From an uncultured Collinsella sp. (GTDB taxonomy: Bacteria; Actinomycetota; Coriobacteriia; Coriobacteriales; Coriobacteriaceae): a stretch of 27,168 bases of DNA. The stretch spans positions 1 to 27,168 of the forward strand of contig UQZC01000002.1 of assembly GCA_900545505.1 (NCBI GenBank), read 5' to 3'. The translations under genes were made by a program, and so were the position numbers. Below the pieces are notes generated by a model, which was not told where the DNA came from, ran no database searches, and saw only the letters and a program-made list of their open reading frames with translations. Positions within the stretch are counted from its first letter, which is position 1; every line of letters begins with the position of its first letter. Shown piece after piece: positions 8,126 to 17,801 of the stretch.

Positions 8126-9127
8126 CTACGCGGTTTTGCCCTCAATGAGTTCAACGGGGAGCTTGGTATTCGATTCGGGCTTTTCACCGTTAACAAGAGC
8201 GATAATAGATTGGGCCGCGAGCTCTCCGATGCGATCGATATCTTGACGAACGGTTGTTAAGTCAGGCATAAACGTCATAGTGCGGCGGGCGCCATCCGCG
8301 CCCACGACCTTAATATCGTCCGGAGCGCTCAAGCCGCGCCGCTTCATCACGTTGAGGCAGATGGCCGCCATCGTGTCGTCTCCCGCAAAGATGCCGTCAA
8401 TATCGGGGTTCTCATCGAGGATCTTCGCAACGACCGCACTCTTTTCGTCGTCGGACTTAACGAACTCGACCTCACGGACAAGCGCGGGCAAACCGGCCTG
8501 CTCCACAACATCGTGGTAGGCATCGGTACGCTTATTGGCAGGGCGGCTATTGTTGCGCAGGCACAAGATGCGCGAACACCCGTCATCGATCAGGCGACGC
8601 GTGGCAAGTTCGCCGATGCCATAGCTGTCGCTCGCAATCTGAACAGAGGTCTCGCCAAGGTCGCAGTCGATACCAACCAGACTCAAGCCCATCTCGGCAT
8701 ACGGCTCGGCACCGATATTAAGCGAGTTGACGATGACGCCATCAACCATATTGCGCCGAAGCATATCGATATAAGAACGCTCAAGATCAGGTCGATTGGC
8801 GCTATTGCACAGCAACATCTTAAAACCGTTTTCGGCCAGGGTACGCTCAACGGCTTGGACCGCTTGGGCATGAAACGGGCTGCTGACATAGGGGACGATC
8901 ATACCTATTAGATTCAGGCGGCCGTTGAGCATGGCACGGGCGATATCGTTGGGCGTATAGTTGATGCGCTTCATCGCGGCATGGACCTTATCGCGGGTCT
9001 CTTGGCTAATATAGCCGCGATTATTAAGCACGCGAGATACCGTAGTAGGCGAAACCCCCGCCACCGCTGCAACTTCCTTGATGCCAGGCTTAGCCGAATC
9101 CTTAGAACGAGCGCCCTCGCGAGCCAT
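8126..9127 (-). CDS. LacI-family transcriptional repressor of the fructoside locus
   Basis: This is a DNA-binding sugar-responsive repressor of 334 residues, the usual LacI length. The N-terminal helix-turn-helix and hinge read IKEVAAVAGVSPTTVSRVLN (16-35) followed by a YTPN hinge entry and the AMLNGRLNLIGMIVPYVSSPF transition into the periplasmic-binding-protein-like core. The ligand-binding core continues with GIDCDLGE and DGIFAGDDTMAAIC, typical of sugar-binding members. ATG 9127 is preceded by GGGGGAGG; seven further upstream codons are open but unsupported. It is the first gene on the minus strand ahead of the GH32/PTS genes. The repeated AAACGTTT-type motifs near its own start and at the downstream promoter suggest it controls itself and the operon. 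By analogy it would be called ScrR; the effector is not known. Confidence 0.9.
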   Translation of the reverse strand: MAREGARSKDSAKPGIKEVAAVAGVSPTTVSRVLNNRGYISQETRDKVHAAMKRINYTPNDIARAMLNGRLNLIGMIVPYVSSPFHAQAVQAVERTLAENGFKMLLCNSANRPDLERSYIDMLRRNMVDGVIVNSLNIGAEPYAEMGLSLVGIDCDLGETSVQIASDSYGIGELATRRLIDDGCSRILCLRNNSRPANKRTDAYHDVVEQAGLPALVREVEFVKSDDEKSAVVAKILDENPDIDGIFAGDDTMAAICLNVMKRRGLSAPDDIKVVGADGARRTMTFMPDLTTVRQDIDRIGELAAQSIIALVNGEKPESNTKLPVELIEGKTA

Positions 9128-9144
9128 AGCACCCTCCCCCATCA

Positions 9145-9161
9145 ACATGTCATACGTTTAC
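9145..9161. promoter_or_regulatory. Operator-like motif upstream of the LacI gene
   Basis: ACATGTCATACGTTTAC matches the 17-bp unit at 8005-8021 in 14 of 17 positions and lies 18 bases before the LacI start codon. It suggests autoregulation. Confidence 0.5.
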
Positions 9162-9248
9162 ATACGAACAAAGCATACCCCAACAAGAGCGGGAAGACGG
9201 TAACAGTACAAGTAAGTAAACGACTCATCCAAATAATTAGGAGAGTTC

Positions 9249-9398
9249 CGCCTAAAGGGTGACTACACAGGACCCCAGCCGGGGCTGTTTGGGCTACCTC
9301 CCAAAACATTCCGCAGGACGCAAAGAGGCTCGCCGCACGAAGTGCGCAGGGAGCCTCTTTGCATGTCCGAGGACACCAATTTAATTTAGCGTGGTTCC
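9249..9398. repeat. First copy of a diverged intergenic repeat with a 12-bp stem-loop
   Basis: The stretch starting CCTAAAGGGTGAC at 9251 resembles the stretch starting CCTAAAGGACGAC at 9398. Both continue with ACRCAGGA, a GC-rich CCGG part and the shared CATTCCGCAG (9307-9316 and 9455-9464). Inside this copy GCAAAGAGGCTC (9320-9331) pairs perfectly with GAGCCTCTTTGC (9351-9362), and an inner CGCAC/GTGCG pair closes a GAA triloop. No coding region fits the 390-base gap between the LacI gene and the small glycyl-radical gene; these two repeats fill most of it. Read on the minus strand they come after the pyruvate formate-lyase genes and are probably terminators or a REP-like family. Confidence 0.5.
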
Positions 9399-9542
9399 CT
9401 AAAGGACGACAACGCAGGAGACCCGGCAAGGCCGGGAGCACTTTGTCTCGCAAACATTCCGCAGCCGCGAAGCGGCGAGGACGTTTGAGAGGCAAAGTGC
9501 GTAGGCCTTACCGGGTCTCCGGTGGGAGTTGAGTCCCTTTAG
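9399..9542 (-). terminator. Very long nested stem-loop after the glycyl-radical gene
   Basis: Four pairs of arms nest in register. CTAAAGGAC (9399-9407) pairs with GTCCCTTTAG (9533-9542) with one bulge; GGAGACCCGG (9417-9426) with CCGGGTCTCC (9511-9520); AAGGCC (9428-9433) with GGCCTT (9504-9509); and GCACTTTG (9438-9445) with CAAAGTGC (9493-9500). The tip is GCCGC-GAA-GCGGC (9464-9476). The outermost arm overlaps the stop codon of the small gene (9539-9541). It may terminate transcription, protect the mRNA 3' end, or both. Confidence 0.6.
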
Positions 9543-9790
9543 AACTTGTCGTGGAAGGTGCGCGCAATGACCTCGTCCTGCTGCTCCTTGGTGAGCGTGT
9601 GGAAGTTCACGGCATAGCCGGAAACGCGGATGGTCAGCTGCGGGTACTTCTCGGGGTGAGCCTGAGCGTCGAGCAGCGTCTCACGGTTGAAGACGTTGAT
9701 GTTCAGGTGGTGGCCACCCTTCTCAGCATAAGCGTCGAGCATGTGGACCAGGTTATCGGCCTGAGTCTCGGAAACTTCAGAAACCTTCAT
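9539..9790 (-). CDS. grcA: Stand-alone glycyl-radical domain of pyruvate formate-lyase (GrcA/YfiD-like)
   Basis: The 83-residue protein corresponds to the C-terminal glycyl-radical domain of pyruvate formate-lyase. It carries HHLNINVFNRETLLDA, the HPEKYPQLTIRVSGYAV stretch (glycyl radical Gly58 in RVSGYAV at 55-61) and the TKEQQDEVIARTFHDKF ending, all close to the E. coli PflB C-terminus. The neighbouring 683-residue PFL body stops just before this region, so here the domain is likely an essential part of the enzyme rather than only a repair cofactor as E. coli GrcA is (127 residues). It has its own ribosome site, GAAGGAGA, seven bases before the ATG, and is in a different frame from the upstream gene, 85 bases after its end. 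Installed radical chemistry would come from PflA (1394-2212). Confidence 0.88.
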   Translation of the reverse strand: MKVSEVSETQADNLVHMLDAYAEKGGHHLNINVFNRETLLDAQAHPEKYPQLTIRVSGYAVNFHTLTKEQQDEVIARTFHDKF

Positions 9791-9804
9791 AATGTGTCTC
9801 CTTC

Positions 9805-9840
9805 GATTAATAGGCGCCGGCCGAAACCGGCGCGCTAATC
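9805..9840 (-). other. GC-rich stem-loop before the glycyl-radical gene
   Basis: GCGCCGG (9814-9820) pairs with CCGGCGC (9827-9833) around a six-base loop, with flanking GATTA/TAATC also able to pair. It lies in the spacer between the two pyruvate formate-lyase genes, just upstream of the ribosome site of the second. There is no U-run, so it is more likely an mRNA processing or stability element than a terminator. Confidence 0.55.
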
Positions 9841-9875
9841 AGTAATCGTTATTGTTAGTATAGCACTAACAATAG

Positions 9876-9880
<5 letters not shown>
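9841..9880 (-). other. AT-rich stem-loop over the pflB stop codon
   Basis: ATTGTTAGT (9851-9859) pairs perfectly with ACTAACAAT (9865-9873) around ATAGC, with AGTAA/TTACT as an outer arm that includes the TAA stop of the pyruvate formate-lyase body. Together with the GC-rich hairpin it makes a two-hairpin spacer that could let the two polypeptides be made in different amounts. Confidence 0.5.
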
Positions 9881-11927
<2,047 letters not shown>

Positions 11928-12321
11928 TGTGTAACCACGCTCCTAGTTACGTGTAATGCGGCGCTCTCTCACACCGCTGCTTATTGAATTCTTGAATGTT
12001 CGGCTTGCACTACCGGCTTCTTCCGTTCTTCACCACACGCTGGTGCAGAGAAAACGTTTGTCCACCTTGGAACTACAACCCAAAACCCAAGATTTCACCC
12101 GTCTGAGAAGGATAACATAGCGACCCTCTCCATCTGGGCTGTTATATGTTTCTTTTTTTATATCATAAGGGCGTTTTTTACAAATCCGCAGGAAACGCGA
12201 GCGCGAACAACTACCGTTCACCGATTTGTATGTTATTTTTCCTTGCCTTTGTACGACGTTCGCTCTAGCTGTTATGCCAGCTTTAGCAGGGTAAAGTGTC
12301 CCAAAGACCCTACAGAAACTG
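11928..12321 (-). promoter_or_regulatory. Long upstream region of the pyruvate formate-lyase genes
   Basis: About 390 bases without a credible gene separate pflB from the terminator of the permease gene. On the minus strand an AT-rich stretch near 12150-12180 contains TTGTAA and TATAAA 15 bases apart, a weak promoter candidate. GAAAACGTTTG at 12050-12060, about 125 bases before the pflB start, matches the core of the LacI-type operators at 7988-8021. I could not recognise a certain FNR- or Rex-type site. Confidence 0.35.
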
Positions 12322-12357
12322 CAGGGCGGCCACGGGATTTCCCCCGGGGCCGCCCTG
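12322..12357 (-). terminator. Rho-independent-type terminator after the KdgT gene
   Basis: CAGGGCGGCC (12322-12331) pairs perfectly with GGCCGCCCTG (12348-12357), with a further GGG/CCC pair inside. On the minus strand it follows the permease stop by about 40 bases and is followed by a short pyrimidine run containing TTT. Confidence 0.7.
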
Positions 12358-12396
12358 TGGCGTAGCAAGTTCTTTAGCTTTGATTGCCGCTTGGCA

Positions 12397-13413
12397 TTAG
12401 GCGGCTGAGGCGGCCTTGTCGGTCGCTGCCTTGCCGTTGCTCTGCTGGCCCTCAAAATGCTTGTGGCACCAGCTGGTAACGAGCGGGGTCAAAATGGCCG
12501 TCACGATAGCGCACGCTGCAACCTGCGCCGTAGCCGTCGCGAGCACGGCGCCACCGTACATGGCCTCGTTGACGCTTGCCATGGCGGCAGGCGTGGCCAC
12601 ATTGGCTCCGGCGCAGCTCGAAATGGCCGCACCTGCGACACCCGTACCGCCCGTGAGCTTATCGACCGCGATGACGGGAATTGCAAAGATCACCGAGCAG
12701 ATCACGCCGAGCAGGATGCCGGGAAGACCACCGTTGATAAGCTGACCAAAAGTCATGGTCGAGCCCATGGCAAAGAAGACGAGCACGATGATGGCGGAAA
12801 GTGCCGGAGCCATCATCTTTTTAAAGCTGGGGAAGAGGTTGCCCAGGATAATGCCGACGACGATCGGCAGGATGGCGCCCACGAGCGACCAACCGATCGG
12901 AGCCTGGCCGGCAGCGCCGAGCACGATCATCGTGACCGGTGGGCCGACAACAAGCGTGGTGATCGCGACGGCGCCACGCTCGGCCTCGTTACCCATGGTG
13001 CCCATCAGTCCAGCGTACATAGCGTTGTTGGCGCCGGTGCAAGCCGCCAGCATCACCATGGCAGAGATGCCAAACAGGTTGTCGTTGAACACATAAAGAA
13101 TGAGCAGCGACACGGCAACGACCACGATCTGCTTGACGGCGATGATGATGGCACCGCGGGCAGCGGCGGCGGGAGCACTCTTAAACGAAATCGTCGTACC
13201 GACGATCAGCAGGAAAGCGCCCACGAGCGGGCCTGCACCCTGCTGGGTCATGCCAAGCGTAAAGCTGCCGAGCGTTTTGAACAGGTCGGGGAATAGCGTG
13301 TTGAGCAGGCAGCCCAGCAAAAGCGGCACCAAGATATTGGCACCCGGGATGGAGGACATCTTAAAGAACGGCTCCTTTGCCGCCGGCGCCTCCACCGCAG
13401 TCGATTCACTCAT
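12397..13413 (-). CDS. 2-keto-3-deoxygluconate permease family transporter (KdgT)
   Basis: The protein has 338 residues and is strongly hydrophobic with about ten membrane segments. Characteristic KdgT stretches include IPGANILVPLLLGCLLNTLFP near the N-terminus, the glycine-rich GAGPLVGAFLLIVGTTISFKSAP, MLAACTGANNAMYAGLMGTMGN and GGTGVAGAAISSCAGANVATPAAMA. KdgT-family carriers import ketodeoxygluconate by proton symport in pectin and uronate users. ATG 13413 is preceded by AAGGAGAT at ideal spacing; the frame is open seven codons further. The gene lies 108 bases downstream of a short-chain dehydrogenase on the same strand, with a small stem-loop between. The pairing suggests uptake and oxidation or reduction of a sugar acid, but no kinase, aldolase or isomerase of the pathway is here, so the substrate stays uncertain. 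Confidence 0.85.
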   Translation of the reverse strand: MSESTAVEAPAAKEPFFKMSSIPGANILVPLLLGCLLNTLFPDLFKTLGSFTLGMTQQGAGPLVGAFLLIVGTTISFKSAPAAAARGAIIIAVKQIVVVAVSLLILYVFNDNLFGISAMVMLAACTGANNAMYAGLMGTMGNEAERGAVAITTLVVGPPVTMIVLGAAGQAPIGWSLVGAILPIVVGIILGNLFPSFKKMMAPALSAIIVLVFFAMGSTMTFGQLINGGLPGILLGVICSVIFAIPVIAVDKLTGGTGVAGAAISSCAGANVATPAAMASVNEAMYGGAVLATATAQVAACAIVTAILTPLVTSWCHKHFEGQQSNGKAATDKAASAA

Positions 13414-13470
13414 ATATATCTCCTTTGGATGCATGCGAATCGTAGCCGCACGCGCCTATGTCAGAAAGAA

Positions 13471-13490
13471 GGCGACAACCCCGAGTCGCC
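13471..13490 (-). other. Small stem-loop between dehydrogenase and permease genes
   Basis: GGCGAC (13471-13476) pairs with GTCGCC (13485-13490) around an eight-base loop. It could slow transcription or shape the mRNA between the two genes; there is no clear U-run. Confidence 0.3.
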
Positions 13491-13521
13491 AGGGTCGCCG
13501 CCATACGATCACTGCGGGGTA

Positions 13522-14271
13522 TTACCCGTCCAGGACGATGCCGCCGTCGCAGTCACCGATCTCGCCGTTTACGAAGCTGGCGAGGTCAGAAGCAAAGAAC
13601 AGCACCATCTGCGCAGGCTCGCTGGCCTGGGCGGCGCGGCCCAGAGGAATACCGTTGATGATGCGCTGAGAGTTCTCGTCAGAGAGAATCGAGGTCATAT
13701 CGGTCAACGTGAGCGACGGGCACACAGCGTTGCAGCGGACGCCGAACTTACCGCCCTCCTTGGCGACCGCCTTGGTCAGGCCATTGACACCGGCCTTGGA
13801 GCTGGCGTAGGCAGCGGTGCCGAGCAGGCCGCCACCGATCTTGCCAGCAACAGAGCTTACGTTGACGATAGCGCCGGCATGGGCCGCCTTAAAGTGCGGG
13901 TACACGGCGTTCATCATGGTAAAGGTGCCGTTGAGGTTGATGTCGATGGTGCGACGCCACTCGGTGTCGTCGATCTCGTCAAACTTTTTGGTGCTGATAA
14001 CGCCAGCGCAGTTGATCAGAATGTTGGTTTGCGGCAGGTCCGTAAAAATCTGCTCGACGGTCTCGCGCGCCTTGGGCGCATCGGCGACATCGAGCTGATA
14101 GAACTTGTTGCCCTCGCCAAGCTCGGCCACAGCGGCCTCGCCCTTAGCAGCGTTCCTTGCGATGAGCGCGACATGTCCGCCGCCCGCGACGATGCCCTTG
14201 GCGATCTCGAGGCCAATGCCCTGAGTGCCGCCCGTGACAATCGCGGTCTTGCCCGTGAAGTCAAATGCCAT
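13522..14271 (-). CDS. Short-chain dehydrogenase/reductase, possibly KduD-like
   Basis: This classical SDR of about 249 residues binds NAD(P)H and oxidises or reduces a hydroxyl/keto group. The Rossmann motif TGGTQGIG lies near residues 13-20, followed by the NCAG motif (usual NNAG), the catalytic Ser in NVSSVAG and the YASSK pair (Tyr-x-x-x-Lys). The end, FVNGEIGDCDGG, is typical of the family. I chose ATG 14271 (FDFTGKTAIVTGG follows at once); the longer frame to 14388 adds unsupported residues. Because it precedes a KdgT-type permease, a role like KduD (2-deoxy-D-gluconate 3-dehydrogenase) is plausible. SDRs are hard to assign from sequence, and a polyol or 3-oxoacyl substrate is possible. 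Upstream is a divergent region shared with the MarR gene. Confidence 0.85.
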   Translation of the reverse strand: MAFDFTGKTAIVTGGTQGIGLEIAKGIVAGGGHVALIARNAAKGEAAVAELGEGNKFYQLDVADAPKARETVEQIFTDLPQTNILINCAGVISTKKFDEIDDTEWRRTIDINLNGTFTMMNAVYPHFKAAHAGAIVNVSSVAGKIGGGLLGTAAYASSKAGVNGLTKAVAKEGGKFGVRCNAVCPSLTLTDMTSILSDENSQRIINGIPLGRAAQASEPAQMVLFFASDLASFVNGEIGDCDGGIVLDG

Positions 14272-14521
14272 GACTCCATCCCCCTTTATGTAAGGTGTCT
14301 CCTTGCGGGAAGTTGGAGCATCGCACGTGGCGATTATATGAGTCCCAGTCGTCATGGTGGTGACAACCCCTCGCCTAACCGCGGGCATAATAGTTCTTTG
14401 AAACGCTTCAGCAATTGAATGATTTTAAGTCTTAATGCACTCTTAATATTGCCTAGCGGCCAAGTAGATTTTTGGGACATGCCTAGAAATCCACCGAATG
14501 GGATGGTTGAGCAAGGGTATC

Positions 14522-14570
14522 ATCTTTCACCGAAAATAGTTTCTAGTGTTAGGGGTTTTCGGTGGAAGAT
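14522..14570. promoter_or_regulatory. 15-bp inverted repeat over the MarR start codon, likely operator
   Basis: ATCTTTCACCGAAAA (14522-14536) and TTTTCGGTGGAAGAT (14556-14570) are inverted copies with a single mismatch and a 19-base spacer. The right arm contains the GTG start of the MarR gene. MarR dimers commonly bind such dyads in their own promoters. In RNA the repeat would also fold into a hairpin that hides the ribosome site and start codon. Confidence 0.6.
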
Positions 14571-15011
14571 ACCGATTTCCGTGAACTTGGGCGCCAGCTC
14601 CTTACCGAGTTCGGCAGCATGCATCAGCGCATTTCGCGCTTTGCGGACAAAGCCCTCGGCGGCGAGATGGCCGTCATGCGCGCCCTCATACTCGCCGGCG
14701 GTTCGCTCACGCCGAGCGAACTCGCTGATCGTGCCTGGGTCTCGAGCGCCCGTATCGCCAATATCTTACGCGCCCTCGAGGCCAAGGGCTGGGTCGAGCG
14801 CGAGCACTCAAAGACTGACCGTCGTCGCGTACACGTCATAGTGACCGACAAGGGATTCCAGGATCTAGAAATCAAACGTCGGGAATTCGAGAACCGCACT
14901 GCGGCTTTCCTCGAGCAGCTCGGCGAAACAGATACCCAAGAGATGGTGCGTCTTCTAAGGCGTGCCAACGAAATTATCGACCGCAATCAAGAAAGGAGAG
15001 ATGCCGAGTGA
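14562..15011 (+). CDS. MarR-family transcriptional regulator
   Basis: The 149-residue protein has the winged helix-turn-helix of MarR regulators: SLTPSELADRAWVSSARIANILRALEAKGWVERE (about 48-81), with the wing SKTDRRRVHVIVTDKG just after. The start is a GTG with AGGGG six bases upstream; no nearer ATG keeps the N-terminal dimerisation helix. Its stop overlaps the GTG start of the ABC exporter gene, so the two are translationally coupled and the regulator probably controls the exporter in response to a toxic compound. The inverted repeat at 14522-14570 is the likely operator. The regulated exporter pair is now broken (see 17374-17760), so the physiological role may be lost. Confidence 0.9.
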   Translation: MEDTDFRELGRQLLTEFGSMHQRISRFADKALGGEMAVMRALILAGGSLTPSELADRAWVSSARIANILRALEAKGWVEREHSKTDRRRVHVIVTDKGFQDLEIKRREFENRTAAFLEQLGETDTQEMVRLLRRANEIIDRNQERRDAE

Positions 15012-17374
15012 GGATTCTCAAGCTCTTTAAAAAGCACGTCCTGGCACTGTTCACAGCTATCGTACTTATCGTAATCAGCTGCAACGCCGATCTGGCGCTG
15101 CCTACCTATATGAGCGACATCGTCGACGTGGGCGTGCAGCAAGGCGGCATCGCCTCGCCCGTGCCCGACACCATTCGCGCCGAATCGCTCGACGACCTCG
15201 AACTCTTCATGAGCGCCAAGGACGCCAAGGCTGTGGAGGCCGTGTTTAGCAAGGCGGACAATAACGGCATTCGAACGTACAAGGGCACCGAGGAGGAGCG
15301 TGCCGACGGCGGCAAGATTGCCGACATCATGAGCCTGCCCGAGACTGTCGTCCTTTCGTTCAACCAGGGTATTGACGCCAACTCCATGGGTGACATGATG
15401 GGCACGTCCGGTGAGAAAGACAACAGCGGCGCCCAGGCCATGCCCACGCCCGAGCAGATGGCGGCGATGACGCCCGAGCAACTCGCCGAGATGCAGCAGA
15501 AGGCCGCTGCGGCGCAGAACATGCAAAAACAGATTGATGCCGACGGTGGCAAGATCACCATGAAGAGCCTGCGTCTAGGCGTTGAAGGCGGCCTAATCGA
15601 CCAGGGCAAGCTCGTCGAGGGCGCCAACGATATGGCGGACAAAATGGGCTCCATGTCGGGCTCCATCGTGACCCAACGCGCCGTGAGCTATGTACAGGAC
15701 GAGTACAAGGCACAGGGCATCGACCCCGCCGACGTGCAGAACGCCTACCTGGGCCGCATGGCGACCACGATGTTTGGTCTGTGTCTGGTGTCGCTGGTCG
15801 CCACCATCCTGACCGGCGCCGTGGCTTCGCGCACCGCCTGCTCCATCGCCCGCGACCTGCGCCGCGAGACCTTCAACAAGGTTATGCACTTCTCGCCGGC
15901 CGAGGTGGGCAAGTTTAGCCAGGCCTCGCTCATCACCCGCTGCACCAACGACATTCAGCAGATCCAGATGGCCGCAACCCTGTTTATCCGCATGTGCCTG
16001 ATGGCCCCCGTCATGGGCATCGTCGCTGTCATGCGTGTCCTGGCCAACCACACCGGCCTGGAGTGGACCATCGCCGTGGCCATCATCGCGGTCTCGGCCG
16101 TCGTCGGCGTGCTTATGGGCCTCACCATGCGCAAGTTCAAAAAGATGCAGAGCTTTGTGGACCGCGTGAACCTTACCGCCCGCGAGCTGCTCGACGGCCT
16201 TATGCCCATCCGCTCGTTCAACCGCGAGGAACATGAGCTCGAGCGTTTTGACAAGGCTTCGCTCGACCTGATGACCACGCAGCTCTACACCAACCGCGCC
16301 ATGAGCTTTATGATGCCGCTCATGATGCTCGTCATGAACTGCATCACCGTGCTTATCGTCTGGTTTGGCGCGCAGGGCGTCTCGGACGGCGTGATGCAGG
16401 TCGGCAACATGATGGCGTTTATCTCCTACACTATGCAGATCGTCATGGCGTTTATGATCCTCACCATGGTTTCGGTTATCCTGCCCCGTGCCGAGGTCGC
16501 AGCCGAGCGCGTGGAAGAGGTCATCACTTGCCCCACCAGCATCAACGACCCCGTCTCGCCCAAACTGCCCGCGGCCAGCGCGCCGCGCGGCGAGCTCACC
16601 TTCCGCGACGTGAGCTTCCAGTATCCCGATGCCCGCGCCGACGTCATCAGCGGCGTGAACTTCACCACGCATGCCGGTCAGATGCTCGGCATTATTGGCT
16701 CCACGGGCTCGGGCAAGTCCACGCTCGTGCAGCTGATTCCGCGCCTGTACGACGTCACGGGCGGCAGCATTTCGCTCGACGGCATCGATGTGCGCGACAT
16801 GACACTTTCCGAGCTGCGCCGCCGCATCGGTTATATTCCGCAGCAGGGTCGTCTATTCTCGGGTACCGTCGAGAGCAACCTCAAGTTTGCCGGCGACATG
16901 GTGAGTGACGAGGATATGCGCCAGGCAGCACGCGTCGCCCAGGCCGAGGACTTTATCGCCGAACGCGAGGGCGGCTACGACTCCCCCATCAGCCAGGGCG
17001 GCTCCAATGTTTCGGGTGGTCAGCGCCAGCGTCTGGCCATCGCCCGCGCGTTGGCCAAAAAGCCCGAGGTCGTGGTGTTCGATGACTCGTTTAGTGCCCT
17101 CGACTACAAGACCGACGCGCGCCTACGCGAGGAGCTGGCCAAAAACGTTACCGACGCCGCGCTCGTGGTCGTGGCCCAGCGCATCGCGACCATCATGCAC
17201 GCCGACCAGATCATCGTGCTCGACGACGGCCACGTAGTGGGCACCGGCACGCACGAGGAGCTGCTGCGCAGCTGCCCGGCGTACCTGGAGATCGCACAGT
17301 CGCAGCTTTCCGCCGAGGAGCTGGGGCTTACCCAAGAAGAAATTGCAGCCGTCATGGAAGGAGGCGAGCGCTAA
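15008..17374 (+). CDS. ABC exporter half-transporter with large extracytoplasmic insert and degenerate ATP site
   Basis: The 788-residue protein is a type IV (MdlA/LmrC-like) ABC exporter half. TM1 ends near residue 30. An insert of about 200 residues follows before TM2 (near 250), rich in Met, Gln, Ala and Pro with repeated PEQM/PEQL motifs. The membrane domain continues to about residue 510, and the ATPase domain has Walker A GSTGSGKST, signature VSGGQRQR, Walker B VVVFDDS and a D-loop SALD. The Walker B glutamate is Asp, as in the degenerate half of heterodimeric exporters, so it needs a partner with an intact site. The GTG start overlaps the MarR stop and has AAGGAGAG in front. Its stop shares one base with the ATG of the partner gene. 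That partner is truncated, so this half may be orphaned. Confidence 0.9.
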   Translation: MRILKLFKKHVLALFTAIVLIVISCNADLALPTYMSDIVDVGVQQGGIASPVPDTIRAESLDDLELFMSAKDAKAVEAVFSKADNNGIRTYKGTEEERADGGKIADIMSLPETVVLSFNQGIDANSMGDMMGTSGEKDNSGAQAMPTPEQMAAMTPEQLAEMQQKAAAAQNMQKQIDADGGKITMKSLRLGVEGGLIDQGKLVEGANDMADKMGSMSGSIVTQRAVSYVQDEYKAQGIDPADVQNAYLGRMATTMFGLCLVSLVATILTGAVASRTACSIARDLRRETFNKVMHFSPAEVGKFSQASLITRCTNDIQQIQMAATLFIRMCLMAPVMGIVAVMRVLANHTGLEWTIAVAIIAVSAVVGVLMGLTMRKFKKMQSFVDRVNLTARELLDGLMPIRSFNREEHELERFDKASLDLMTTQLYTNRAMSFMMPLMMLVMNCITVLIVWFGAQGVSDGVMQVGNMMAFISYTMQIVMAFMILTMVSVILPRAEVAAERVEEVITCPTSINDPVSPKLPAASAPRGELTFRDVSFQYPDARADVISGVNFTTHAGQMLGIIGSTGSGKSTLVQLIPRLYDVTGGSISLDGIDVRDMTLSELRRRIGYIPQQGRLFSGTVESNLKFAGDMVSDEDMRQAARVAQAEDFIAEREGGYDSPISQGGSNVSGGQRQRLAIARALAKKPEVVVFDDSFSALDYKTDARLREELAKNVTDAALVVVAQRIATIMHADQIIVLDDGHVVGTGTHEELLRSCPAYLEIAQSQLSAEELGLTQEEIAAVMEGGER

Positions 17375-17760
17375 TGGCAGACGAGACCAAGACTCAGATT
17401 CCCAAGCCCACCCGCCAGCGTGGTCCCATGGGCCGCATAGGCGGCATGCGTCGCGGCGAAAAGGCCAAGGACTTTAAGGGCACCATGAGGCAGCTGCTCG
17501 GCTATATCGGCCAGCACAAGATTGCCGTGTTTGCCGCCGTCGCCTTTGCCGTGTGCTCGGTCATCTTTAACATTGTGGGACCCAAGGTGCTCGGCCAGGT
17601 TACGACCAAGCTGTTCGAAGGCCTGGTCGCCAAGGTCAACGGTACCGGCGATGTCGACTTTGCCTGGATCGCCAAGACGCTCGGCTTTTTGCTCTGCCTG
17701 TATCTGGCGAGCTCTGTCTGCAGCCTGGTCCAGGGCTGGCTTATGACCACCGGCCGAATG
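17374..17760 (+). pseudogene. Truncated partner half of the ABC exporter
   Basis: The ATG overlaps the stop of the upstream exporter by one base. The first 125 or so residues look like a normal exporter N-terminus: a basic tail, TM1 (IAVFAAVAFAVCSVIFNIVGP) and TM2 ending in LVQGWLMTTG. At about 17,755 the resemblance stops. The frame runs on to 17,988 through unrelated sequence and lacks the remaining membrane helices and the whole ATPase domain; normal length is about 600 residues. The break coincides with the left edge of the inserted material, so the gene was interrupted by that insertion. The exact joint is my estimate. Confidence 0.8.
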
Positions 17761-17801
17761 GCCTGGCGTCAGCATGCCGCGATTCAGTCGCGCGGGCAGC
17801 A

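Noticed and set aside
12457..13296. Long plus-strand frame opposite the permease gene
   Set aside because: Composition (His, Asp, Arg, Gly) is what antisense to a hydrophobic membrane protein gives; no family resemblance.
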